Translations under genes and position numbers: made by a program
Shown here: positions 45,645-55,720 of the stretch, in pieces
Layout of the letters: each line of letters starts with the position of its first letter
Numbering within the stretch: position 1 is the first letter of the stretch
The notes under the pieces: model-generated
What the model was told of the DNA's origin: nothing
Databases searched by the model: none
Seen by the model: only the letters and a program-made list of their open reading frames with translations
DNA from: Cycas panzhihuaensis
Taxonomy: Eukaryota > Cycadophyta
Length of the DNA: 64,000 nucleotides
Reading direction: 5' to 3'
NCBI GenBank assembly: GCA_023213395.1
Contig: CM041465.1
Location: 77,879,741 to 77,943,740 of the forward strand

Positions 45645-47720
45645 CAACTCTTAGTTATTTGACTTAGGTGTCACTCACCACATGACTAACATAGAAACTA
45701 TGTTGGAGGAAACCTATCCAATTAACATACAAATAGTCACATTTGGAGATAACTTGACATACGATGTGACTAAAATTAGAAGGACCCTAATAGCTTTGAA
45801 AGACTCCAAAATAAGGTGTTATATCAATAATGTATTCCTAGTTCTAGGCATGAAATGAATCTACTTTCAATTAGTTAAATCAATAAGTAGAATTTGGATG
45901 TCCTCTTTAATCAAGACATCTACACCATCATTAATCATGAAACTTAGACAAGTTGTAGCAATAGAACATGAAGACAGTGGATTATACAAGCTTGATGGTG
46001 TTCCTATAGCCACTAATCCATTAATAGAATCATGCCCAATGGCTCAAAGTACCTGACTTAACAAGGGTAAGGATATCATGGTATAGGACCAACCTTATGT
46101 TTAAGAACTAGGTGAATGCTTCCATACTAATGAGAACACTACCTTAAATAGCTCCATAGATTAGTTATGGAATCAATGACTAGGTAACCTAAATATACAA
46201 AGTCTAAACCTCATGTTTAGGCTTCATATGGTGCATGGACTTCCCAAGATAAAGAGAAACGAATATATCTAGAAGGTATGTCTTATGGGAAAATAACAAA
46301 GAGAAAAGTTCCCATCCAAGAATACATGGAGAGCCTTTGAACCATTAGAGTTAGTCCACTTAGACATTTGTGGGCTTGTGTTAGTTCAATCCCTTATTGG
46401 TAGTTTATTTTTCATGACTTTTATAAATGATTATTCTAGGAAAGTTTGATTCTACTTCCTAAGGAATAAGTATCAAGCCCTTAACAAATTCAAGAAGTTT
46501 GAAGTTGAGGTAGAACATAAAAGTGGCCTAACTATTAAGACCCTTAGATTAGATAATGGATGGGAGTACATCTCAAACTAATTCACTAATTTTTGTAAAC
46601 ATCATGGCATCAAATACCAGTTTTCAGCACCTAACACACCTCAACAAAATGATGTAGTTGAGAAAATGAACTAAACGTTGGTAAATAAAGATAAAGCTAT
46701 GTTGAGTGGAGTCAATCTTATTATAAGATTTTAGGATGATACCAGCCCAATAGTTGCTTATCTTATAAACTAGAGTCCCACAATTATTATTAGGAACATT
46801 ACTCCTAAGGAGGCTTGGATAGGACTTAAACCAAAATAGTTGTATATTTGAAGACATTTGGATGCATGGTATACAAACTTATTCAAAAGGAAAATAGAAA
46901 GAAGCTTGATGATAAGAGCCTTAAGTGCATATTCCTTGGGTATGTACCTAGTTGCAAAGCCTATAAGGCATTTGACATTATTGGTAACCAAGCCTACACC
47001 ACTTAGGATGTCATTTTTGTTGAAGATACTTAGGACCTAGACACCTTAAAACTTCGATATATAGTAGAAGATGATATTCTTGTACCTTAAGTACCTCTTG
47101 CATTAATTTTGGAGCCACCAATACCTACATCCTCCTATATATTAGGTTTGTCTTTAGTACCAATAGCTTCAACAACTGCATTAGATGTCAACACTTCTTT
47201 GCCATATATTTTAGTTGATGACCATTAGGTGGAAGTCACCAGTATTCAACCACCTCCTAAGTGGCTTTAATAATTATTAAAGGATGCTCCTCCTTCTCCC
47301 ACAACTACCAAAAGGCCATCAAAGATAAGGCACTCTACTAATTTTAACTTAATAGCACGTGTCTTAAGAACTTCTAAGCCTTCCACATTTAAGGAGGTAG
47401 TCAAAGACCAAATATGGAAAGTAGCCATGGTCAAAGAGATGAACTCCATCCTCAAAAATAAAACTTAGGAGATAGATGTGCCATCTAGAAAAAAGCTAGT
47501 TAATTGTAAAAGGCTTTATAAAGTAAGATTTCATGCCAATGACCTTATTTAGTATTATAAATCTCACTTGATATCAAAGAGCATCTTCCTAAAGGTAAAG
47601 ATTATAAAAGAAGTTCTCTTACAGCAACCTTTTAAGGACTTCATTGACTGAATTCACTGACCAACTAAGGACAAGGTTATAGATATCTTCGCTGAAGCAC
47701 TGGGCAAACCAAAGTTTGAA
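45645..47720 (+). pseudogene. Family N protease, integrase, RT start and C-terminus, right copy
   Basis: As in the left copy: LGVTHHMT, then LVHLDICGL, RLDNGWEY and QQNDVVEK, then the RT start. Beyond the duplication junction, KVRFHANDLI leads to a short segment and the usual copia end IFAEALGKPKFE. Most of RT and RNase H is missing between about 47570 and 47640. Confidence 0.75.
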
Positions 47721-47774
47721 TGATTTTGATATGACCTTAACATCAAATGTAATAAAGCTACCATTAAGGAAGGG

Positions 47775-48234
47775 TGTTAAAACTTATAATGTCACCTTCA
47801 TTACCATGTAATAGATATATATTTATATGTGTATGTGTGTGTGTGTGTATATGTGTATGTGTGTTTGTGTGTGTATGTGTGTATGTGTATGTATGTATGT
47901 GTGTGTACTATAGGTGAACCCTGTTTATAATTTAATTATAATTTGTAAATATGTTAGGTCTATCATTTATGCCAATAAGTTGGCCAATAATATTGATGTA
48001 AACATTGGTGGTACACGTATAAATTAAGCCACACTCACCTCATTTGTACAATTAAAGATTTATAAATATAAATGCTCTACTAGATTAGAGCCTTACAGTG
48101 CAACAAATTTGCTTGTGAATATTTGTCTATCTCATTTACTCATTTGTGCTTGATTATTTTAATATTTTAATAGTCTTACTATGTTTTATTGATGGTAGCA
48201 CATAAATATTAGATCCTATAGTTTTTTTTTCTCA
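47775..48234 (+). repeat. 3' LTR of family N
   Basis: 460 bp from TGTTAAAACTT to TTCTCA. It includes a TG-rich simple repeat (about 47825-47908). Only its first ~130 bp are matched by the truncated 5' LTRs at 37060 and 45353. Confidence 0.8.
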
Positions 48235-48239
48235 TAATG

Positions 48240-49918
48240 TTGATACAAAAAGATATCCAAAAGGTGCTCAATACTCTAGTTAACAAAATGAGTCCCTCGA
48301 TCAGTTATTAACTCTAAGGGATAATTGAATGTGATAAATACTACTTTAAATAAGAGTTTTACCATTATCGATGTTATGCATTCTTGGGTCACTCACCTAG
48401 CTCATCATATAATCTATGGCCATAATAATAGTTAAGCACCAATTTTTTATGTTTTCAACCTTATAGGTTTGATAAATTTAATATCCTATTTAGAAAATGG
48501 TTTCATTTTAATAATTGAATACAATTTAAGAAAGTTATTTTATTAGGTTTATTAATTCTTTGATAAATATCATAGTTTTGTGACCATCTATGAGAGTCCT
48601 TAAAATATTGTTAACCACTACAACCTTGAATGTAGGATCTTCTATGCCATTGATTCATTAGCCAAATGTCCTTTAGTGATACTTTTATAGGATACACCTT
48701 AGACCATTTCAGGTTCATGTTGTAGAATATATCTTTGTAATATTAGATCTAAACCAAGCCTCTATAATTGTCCTATGATCAACTAATATCAAATTATTTT
48801 TATTACTAGACCTCTTTTTTCCTTTGTTAACATAGTTAAGTGTGCCATATTTGTATACAAAAAACATGTAATCTCTTGAAATTCATTATGGACAACTTTG
48901 ATTTTGTATAATTTCATATCTAATCACTGATATCTATGGGTTCTTCACTAATCTGGTTTCTTGATATATGGTCTAGCATAAGATGTATCTTTCCAAGTTT
49001 CAAAAAGATATTAAAATTATATTCTAAGAATAAAGAATCCATCGACTTATTCATCCTTGGAGAATATGTTTATTTACCAAGTATGTTAGGGTTTGATGGT
49101 CTATATAAATATGAAAGAAATTTGTCAATAAATAATATCAAAATTTTTTTAATGAATACAATAAGAGTAATCCTTCCAATTTTATTATTATGTAATTTTT
49201 CTCTGCTTGTATTAATCATTAGCTGGAAAAAGTAGTTGGATGATCAATGGATCCTTTATTAGGCTATTTTAGAATAGCTCCTATGGTTATTCCAAATGCA
49301 TAAACTTAAACATGAAAAATCATATTTTAATCTATAAAACATAAGATTAGAATATTAACAACTCTATTTTTTAATCCTTTAAAGGCTTTTTGGTATTTTG
49401 TTAACTAGATAAAAGGTACATCCTTACATAATAATATTTCCACTAATGTTGTGACTATTTCATAGCCTTTAATAAACTTTTGATGGCATCCCATATACTT
49501 GAAATACTATGTTACCATTGTTGGTTTATTGGGTGATTTAAAGTTTAGAATAACTCGAATCTTCTCTAGATCAATAAGCAAACTTTCTTTACAAACAATA
49601 TATCCTGACAAAGTATTAGAGGGGACCATAAATTAACACTTGTCTAGATTCAAAGATATTCCTACCTAATGGCATATTTAAAGCATTAGTCTCAGCCATG
49701 ATACATGCTCCTTAAGCAACCTAAATATGGTCCAGTCATCAAAATATACTTTAAGGAATTTATGGACAAACTCATTTAAAACCTTTGTGATAATTTTGGA
49801 GAATATAGTAGGAGCAATGGATAATTCAAAAGGTATTAATTTATAGGTGTATGAACCTCATTTAGTCATAAATATTGTATTGCTTTTATTAGAATTTAGA
49901 ATTTAAGTCTAATACCAT
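48240..49918 (-). pseudogene. G-old pol: RT, RNase H and integrase core
   Basis: Minus-strand order from right to left. RT (about 49860-49490): YKLIPFELSIAPTIFSKI, the catalytic box VYFDDWTIF and SLNLDKC. RNase H (about 49330-48930): FGITIGAIL and HLMLDHISR. Integrase zinc and core region (about 48850-48240) with GLILLT and a stretch close to the conserved second-Asp region. Stops and shifts are common. Integrase breaks at the family N insertion and continues at 45347. A decayed primer site TGGTATTAGACT lies on the minus strand near 49900, right next to RT, so gag and protease are deleted. Confidence 0.72.
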
Positions 49919-50050
49919 GTTATGATGTAGTTATTATTATAGAATAGAAATATATTAAACATATATAAATAATAAATTATATCATGAGGAATGTACACAA
50001 ATCATATATATAAGATAAATGTATGGAACATGTAACATGAATATAAAGTA
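49919..50050 (-). repeat. G-old LTR remnant, inner part
   Basis: AT-rich sequence next to the reversed primer site. It continues beyond e2 at 55361 and resembles the LTR remnant at about 10062-10480. It was split by e2 at the target TTAAC. Confidence 0.45.
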
Positions 50051-50055
50051 TTAAC

Positions 50056-50427
50056 TATTAGGGTTAATGTTCATCACTCCACTCCCACCTTTCACACATG
50101 TGAGTGCACACATGTTAAGGTAAGTCGGGTAAGGTTAAATTGATTTGAGTTAAGTTGTTGAGTTATGTAATATTTTATTGTTATTTGAATTCTAGGGGTT
50201 GAGGAGTTTCCCTCCTCCCCTAAACTATATATTTGGAGGGGTGTCCAACCCTGGTGTCTTTAGACGTCACCTACAGTAGAAATTTTCTATGTACTCTCTC
50301 AAAGATAGATTGAATACAAAGGTTTATATGTTTATGCAACAATGTTTTGCCTATTTGATTATTCTCTACTTTATCTGCATCATTATATGATCCTTCATTT
50401 GGTATCGGAGCTTGTTTAGCTCCTTCA
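50056..50427 (+). repeat. 5' LTR of e2
   Basis: Same length as the 3' LTR. It contains the inverted pair ACACATGTGAGTGCACACATGT near its start and a short internal duplicate of the primer-site region (TTTGGTATCGGAGC) near its end. Confidence 0.92.
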
Positions 50428-50429
50428 TT

Positions 50430-50441
50430 TGGTATTAGAGC
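50430..50441 (+). promoter_or_regulatory. Primer binding site of e2
   Basis: TGGTATTAGAGC begins two bases after the LTR, one base off the initiator tRNA-Met complement. The similar TGGTATCGGAGC at 50400 lies inside the LTR and is repeated in the 3' LTR, so it is not the primer site. Confidence 0.8.
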
Positions 50442-51290
50442 ATAGATCTTTCAACCATTGGCTTAGATTTTGGCATGTTAAAGTTTTTGTTGAGAAGTAA
50501 GAAGATCCATTAGCTTCTGAAGCAGATCTACTCATGACAAGCCAAATATTAGTTGTATTCATCTTCTACAAAACTTATTAGTAGTTTCTTATATTATTTT
50601 TTATTAAAAATCTGATTATTTTTTATTTATACCTATAAAATAACCCATGTTTGTCATAGATCTATGCAAGATCACAGCTACAATTAGTAAAATATTCAAT
50701 ATTTTATCACTCTATAAAGTTCTTATTAGTTTTGCATATTTTGTTAAATATTTGACAATTTTTTGGTATATTTGGTCTATTTATTTAATAGTTTTTTCCA
50801 AATCTATGCAATAGTTGCTACATATTCATCCTAACAAGTTTCTTAGAGAGTTTATACTACATGTTTTATTATCTATTAATTATTTTTTCAGGTTTTGACA
50901 AAGGGTTAGTTGATAATTATTTATGTGATCTAGCTCTTTATATGTTTCATAAAAGTGTTGCATATGATTACTTGTTGGAATCCTGGCAAGTTGATCTGTC
51001 TACTAAAGAAATCTTTTTAAAGTTTCACCTTGTGTGGAAGAAGATCTCATCCTCATAAGTCAATCTTATACAATTAGTCATAGTGACATTACTAGGTTCT
51101 TCATATTTTTATATTTAGATATAAATATATGTAAATTTCTTATTTATTTGATATTTCTTCTTCAATATATTTACAAGATTTGGAATCATCTACTGTGTCT
51201 AATTTTGATCTGATATTTATATCTCTATATATATTTCTATACATATTTGTGTGAATCAATTAGGGTTTGTTTGTAATTCTTATGATCTGG
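50442..51290 (+). other. e2 leader, first part
   Basis: AT-rich, no gene. 50960-51060 aligns with e1 865-980 (TATGATTACTTG... against TATGACTGCTCA..., and the block around GGAAGAAGATCTCATCCTCA). A 65-codon frame at 50861-51058 is explained by this shared leader and is not a gene. Confidence 0.65.
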
Positions 51291-51954
51291 AAAATGGGAG
51301 GGTAGCATATATCCACATTTTCTGCCTATAATTTAACCTTGGCTTTTATCAGATTAAGAATAGCTTTCTTGTAGAATATATACTCATGGGTTGATGTAAG
51401 AATCATGAGCATTATCTCTCATCACCATCTACCTCTCTCTGTGAACCTCAGGTCCATCCCTAGTATTGTACCTTCCATCTTGGATAATCCTTTAAGATAG
51501 TTTCCTATAATTAAGATGGATAGCACTACAAATGCCAGACGAACCTTTAAAAAAGAAAAAAACAAAGTAGAATTTGCTTCACAAATCTAAGAAGAAGAGC
51601 CTAATCTACAGCCGATAATATTTCACTCTCCCTTAAACAAGTCAAACCTTGGATTATTGTAGCACTAGCACCTCCTTAATCAATAAGCCCATTATTTTTG
51701 GCTTGGCTTGTCTGAATTTATTTTCCAAAAATTAAATGTGGCAATGAAAGGTGTGATCTAGATTTAGTTTGAAGGATGTTCAAAATCATTTATATTTGGT
51801 TAGGTTTGGGCATTTCATTTCTGTACCATTTTAGAATCTTGACTATCAAATTTACTGTCATATCATTCATCCCTTTATCGGTTGGTTCTTCTATCAGTTT
51901 CTCCCATCAGTCAGTTTTTTTAACCACGGATAATTCTTTTTGACTATTATACTT

Positions 51955-52245
51955 GTTGGAGGATCCTTGTGAGGTGTTGCTGCTGAATAAGTCTTGGCCC
52001 TTATGCAAAACAAGGATGAAAGAAAAGCAAGTAATAATGTCCTAAGGTTCTTTTATGTGCTGGGGTACAAAGTAGATCATGAACTTTTGAGGAATGGTTT
52101 TACATTCCACATTGTTAGGGGTGATGTTCCAATCACAGTGCCTGTGACATCTATTCATAAAGTTCCTAAGTTATATGCTATTGATGAAGTAGTGCCTTTA
52201 GTATCAGGACTCCACTTGGTTCAAGTATTTGTGCCTTCAGTGGTA
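51955..52245 (+). pseudogene. Captured fragment of a Mediator subunit 18 (MED18) gene
   Basis: The frame gives KASNNVLRFFYVLGYKVDHE, then LLRNGFTFHI, ITVPVTSIHKVPKLYAID and EVVPLVSGLHLVQV. This matches the C-terminal half of plant MED18 as I know it (NALRMFYALGYK-DHELL, GF-FH, SV-K-PK-HAIDE-VP, G-Q-VEV). Upstream the same frame continues as VGGSL-stop-GVAAE-stop-VLALM, where MED18 has Arg and Gln, so both stops fit C-to-T. MED18 belongs to the Mediator head module that links transcription factors to RNA polymerase II. Only about 90 of roughly 220 residues are present, with no host promoter or start, so this is a transduced gene piece, not a working copy. Identification is from recalled family sequence. 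Confidence 0.75.
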
Positions 52246-52249
52246 GCAA

Positions 52250-52735
52250 TCACATCATTTTTTGATACAAAATATTTCCTTCTACATACCATCTAGATTC
52301 AGATCTTTGGGAGGGCGATTCATCTACTTCTGGTACATCAGCATACAAAGAGTTAACACTATCTTTGATTAGTATATTTGTATCATCAATATCAACACTA
52401 TATACTTCTGGCACATTTGTGTAGCCAATGTTCACATTATCTTCTTCTCGTACATATATTCAACATCAGTACTATCTGCAATAGCATAATCTTTCACATT
52501 ATTTACTTTTGGTGCATTTGCATATTCAATATCCACATTGTTTGTAGTGTCAACACTCACAATACCTGGGGGTAAAACTGGCGAGGACACATGTGTTTCA
52601 GCTGCCTGCACATCTCTGATAGGAAGAACAGATTCACCGTTCAACTGCCATTCTACACAGCTTGACAGAGGTGACGATGGTGAGCTCGGAGGGGTGATGT
52701 TTATAGGGAAAACTTATTGCAGTTTATCAATTACT
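52250..52735 (-). pseudogene. Captured protein-coding fragment, unknown, with short repeats
   Basis: On the minus strand a frame runs from about 52735 through NITPPSSPSSPLSSCVEWQL, NGESVLPIRDVQAAETHVSS and IEYANAPKVNNVKDYAIADS to ~52432. After a one-base shift it continues as VNIGYTNVPEVYSVDIDDTN and VNSLYADVPEVDESPSQRSE to ~52250. The acidic C-terminal part repeats a loose unit of the type VD-x-x-Y-(A/T)-x-(V/A)-P-(E/K)-V four times. Composition and continuity suggest genuine exon sequence, but I do not recognise the family. It is opposite in strand to the MED18 piece and may come from a neighbouring or unrelated host gene. Confidence 0.45.
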
Positions 52736-52760
52736 TTTTTTAATATTTGTTTCAAATAAA

Positions 52761-53854
52761 TAAATATATTTAGAAACCTTTTTTGTAGTGGAATCTCAAT
52801 GCCTAGATTTGAATTTATTCGATCTATTTTCATTGCTAAAGAGGCTTTCTAACCTTATAACTATTTTCTTTTTATTTATTTATTTATTTTTCCTTAAAAC
52901 ATAGGGTACCTAGCTAATTTCTTCAATATCTCTTCATCAAGGTATCGATTTCTAATGAAACCTATCCCGTTGAGTCCAAAATTTTTTGAGGTATAATTTT
53001 GACTGGTTATTTACCATATTTGGAGTTGATTTGACCTGTTTCTAATCAGTTTAAGTCAATTCTTTTAAAAAATGACCTTTTTTAGCTTATTAACATAAAA
53101 AGTACTTTCAACTATTTTCATTATAACTTTTCTGTTACACATTAGAATTCAATTCCATTAGTTTCATTGAGAAGCTAACTCATTCCTCTTTGAACTGACA
53201 CTATTATTTATAAATTTTAAAGTGTTCTTGTAGACTTTCAAAGCCATCAAAGCTAAGGTAAATAATAGCCTCTAATTTGTCATTATTGCATATTTTTATA
53301 CATTATATCTCAAGTTTATTAACTAAAAAGTATATTAAGTAGCTCTTTACACTATATTTGACTATTTTATATTGTTCTATAAAGTTTTTACTAGTTTTTC
53401 ATAATGTTTTGAGCCCAGGCTCCCGTTAAGCCTAAAAAAGAGGAGTGTATCTTTTGCACAGTAAAATCTTGACTTACAAAAACCCGTTTTAAAAACAGTT
53501 AGTTCTATTGAATAGATATTTCATTGATCTTTAAATTAGTGTAATTTCGCCTTATTTTGACATTGTTTAGTACAACTTTGAAGCTGCTCAACTTGAGCAT
53601 TCAAGATATCCCAACATGCTTGTCCTCTAAACCTTTGTTAAGGAGTTTTTCATTTTATTTTTTACTAATCACTTATGATACATATTTAAGGCTTTCATTT
53701 GATTTTTTATATATCTTCTTTTAAGCTAATTTATAGCAGAAATTGATCATATACATCTTAAGCAAGTAAGAGGCCAAGTGGCCCTGTAACTTAAAATGGA
53801 TACAATTTATTTTTTGTTGGAAGTTTCTTCTTCATTTTTTTATCTTTTTAAAGA

Positions 53855-53899
<45 letters not shown>

Positions 53900-54261
53900 T
53901 TTTCCTGCATTATATATCTTCATCAAGATAAAAGGATTTCTTGCATTGAAAAAGAAAGTCATTCTTTGCTCAAGTTAAGTACTTATTTATTTGAAAAATC
54001 AAAAAATCTTAGAATTTTTTCTATTGTTTTTCATCAAAAATTTTATTTTAGATATGCATGTTTAAAAGATCTTAGTTATTTTTTAAAATTTGCTCACATC
54101 GTCATCATATTTCAAAGAGTCTATTTAAAGTTATATATTTTAAGTTTATTGATTTATTGAGTTCTTTGATTCCTTTTAAAGGTACATATTTTATTGAGAA
54201 GTACAAAAAGTTCACTTGGTAAAAGTATATTTCTTTTTATGTAATAAAGTTTTCTATACAA
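52761..54261 (+). other. e2 leader, second part
   Basis: AT-rich and without genes. 52860-53100 and 53390-53640 align with e1 2095-2300 and 2820-3050 (for example ATGAAACCTA, then CCAATTTGACC/GATTTGACCTGTTTC, and AACATGCTTGTC/AACAAGCTTGTC). Confidence 0.65.
53856..53896. repeat. (TA)n microsatellite
   Basis: About 20 uninterrupted TA units in the e2 leader. Confidence 0.95.
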
Positions 54262-54969
54262 ATGAAAATCAATCTAAATAAAATATAATTCCTTATATTT
54301 GATGGTTATGGTTTTAAAAAATGACATAAAATAATGTAAACCTACTTTATCACAAATAATCTTTGGAGTTACTTACAAGATGAATATGATCTTAATATTA
54401 AAGAAGATATTAAAAAAGACTATGAAGCCTTAGCTATACAACTTTTCACTATAGATGATAATATTTTTTCTAAAGTATGTCAAATGATAACTTCCAAATC
54501 CATATGGAACACCTTAGATTCTATTTATAGGGGAGACACCCTCAATATAAATGCATTTAACTTTGATATTGTTGAGCATGTGAGATAGATTCTAGAGAAG
54601 GTTGATTATGATGGAAAGACCAAGGAGGAAAATTCAAGTCAAATGCATGACCACTTTGTTGAACATGAAGCTAATCCTCCATTTGAGGGGGAGAAATCAT
54701 ATGATATGATAGTTACCCATAATACAAAGATTTTAGAAGATAAATTCAAAGTTCTAAGAGATAAAGTTAGAGTTGCAACCATTCATCTTCATTCAAATCA
54801 AGCTACATTTACTTAGAAAATTTTTAAACCACTCAATGATAAAGAGACACATATTGTTAAAAGGATGAGGCGAGTTAATAATGATTGAGCTAAAAGATAA
54901 ATACTCAAAGTTTTTTTCAAGTTCAAGTTTCACAAGTTTAAAGAAAAGACAAAGTTGTTAGTAATGACC
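54262..54969 (+). pseudogene. e2 gag-like fragment
   Basis: Begins at an ATG placed like the e1 gag start (then IFDGYG where e1 has KFDGNN). The clearest part is EDIKKDYEALAIQLFTIDDN followed by IFSKVCQMITSKSIWNTLDS, equivalent to e1 Gag around EALALIFCALEDNVFPRVSE. After about 54540 the Gag match ends and a lysine- and glutamate-rich tail of unknown origin follows (KTKEENSSQMHDHFVEHEAN, RMRRVNND). Early and late stops break it, and no zinc knuckle is present. Confidence 0.6.
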
Positions 54970-54983
54970 ATTAAGGAGGAAAA
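54970..54983 (+). promoter_or_regulatory. Polypurine tract of e2
   Basis: ATTAAGGAGGAAAA directly abuts the 3' LTR. Confidence 0.8.
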
Positions 54984-55355
54984 TGTTGGGGTTAATATTC
55001 ATCATCCCACTCTTACCTTTCACACATGTGAGTGCACACATGTTAAGGTAAGTCAGGTAAGGTTAAGTTGATTTGAATTAAATTATTGAGTTATATAATA
55101 TTTTATTATTGTTTGAATTCTAGGGCTTGAGGAGTTTCCCTCCTCCCCCAAACTATATATTTGGAGGGGTGTCCAACCCTAGTGTCTTTAGACACCGCCT
55201 ATAGTAGAAATTTGCTATGTACTCTCTCAAAGATGGATTGAATACAAAGTCTTATGTGTTTATGCAATAATATTTTGACTATTTGATTATGCTTTACTCT
55301 GTCTCCATCATTATATGATCATTCATTTGGTATCATAGCTTCTTTAGCTCCTTCA
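54984..55355 (+). repeat. 3' LTR of e2
   Basis: 372 bp from TGTTGGGG to CTCCTTCA, followed by the target repeat TTAAC (55356-55360). Confidence 0.92.
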
Positions 55356-55360
55356 TTAAC

Positions 55361-55720
55361 ATAAGAAGTATAAAAAATATTACCATAATAGAGACAATAA
55401 ATTTATACATGGTAAAACTAATGTAGAAAAAACCATGGGAGAAGGTTCAAGTTAGGAGCTCCTCTTAAGATATCAGAATGATTACATCTCTAGGTCAGGG
55501 ACCTTTTTCTCTTAAGTTCTAAAGTGATGTGTACATATATTTATATCAATAGTCACCTAATGAATAACCTATTATTTCTTTTAAGCATTTACATTATCTA
55601 ATAATATGTTTTTATAAATATGTATGTATTATCACATTTCTCATTATATTTAGTGAGTGGAATTTTGTGTGGGTCTAATATCATTAACATTAAACATTAG
55701 ATATATAAATAATCATATAT
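55361..55720 (-). repeat. G-old LTR remnant, outer part
   Basis: Continues the LTR split by e2. AAAAAACCATGGGAGAAGG near 55428 and CTAATATCATTAACATTAAACAT near 55675 match the remnant at 10.28-10.52 kb. The outer end is not defined. Confidence 0.45.

Larger units (their letters stand above)
45353..48234 (+). mobile_element. Family N copia element, right copy
   Basis: Flanked by the perfect 5-bp repeat TAATG (45348-45352 and 48235-48239). It starts TGTTAAAAC and ends CTCA. A partial 5' LTR leads straight into protease and integrase remnants (deletion of LTR end, leader and gag). The RT start at ~47520 leads by another deletion to the RNase H/C-terminal segment (DIFAEALGKPKFE), then the purine tract ATTAAGGAAGGG and the 460-bp 3' LTR (47775-48234). 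At 2.9 kb it is a doubly deleted, dead copy. It splits the integrase of G-old. Confidence 0.85.
51291..52760. other. Foreign DNA captured inside the e2 leader
   Basis: Leader similarity to e1 stops near 51290 and resumes near 52860. Between them lie a MED18-like fragment on the plus strand and a protein-like frame on the minus strand, with spacer DNA that could be intron or flanking host sequence. The segment stands where e1 has its repetitive block and tRNA-like fold. Confidence 0.65.
50056..55355 (+). mobile_element. e2: pol-less copia-type element carrying captured host DNA
   Basis: 372-bp LTRs (50056-50427 and 54984-55355) end CTCCTTCA. The perfect target duplication TTAAC lies outside both ends (50051-50055, 55356-55360). 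The 5' LTR start has mutated from TG to TA. The primer site follows the 5' LTR and a purine tract precedes the 3' LTR. By hand the LTRs differ at about 40 of 372 positions. The 4.5-kb interior has a leader related to that of e1, ~1.4 kb of foreign DNA inside that leader, and a decayed gag-like fragment. There is no protease, integrase, RT or RNase H, so movement would need proteins from another element. Confidence 0.92.

Noticed and set aside
50861-51058. 65-codon frame in e2 that looks protein-like
   Set aside because: The sequence aligns with the noncoding e1 leader around 865-980, so it is leader and not a gene.
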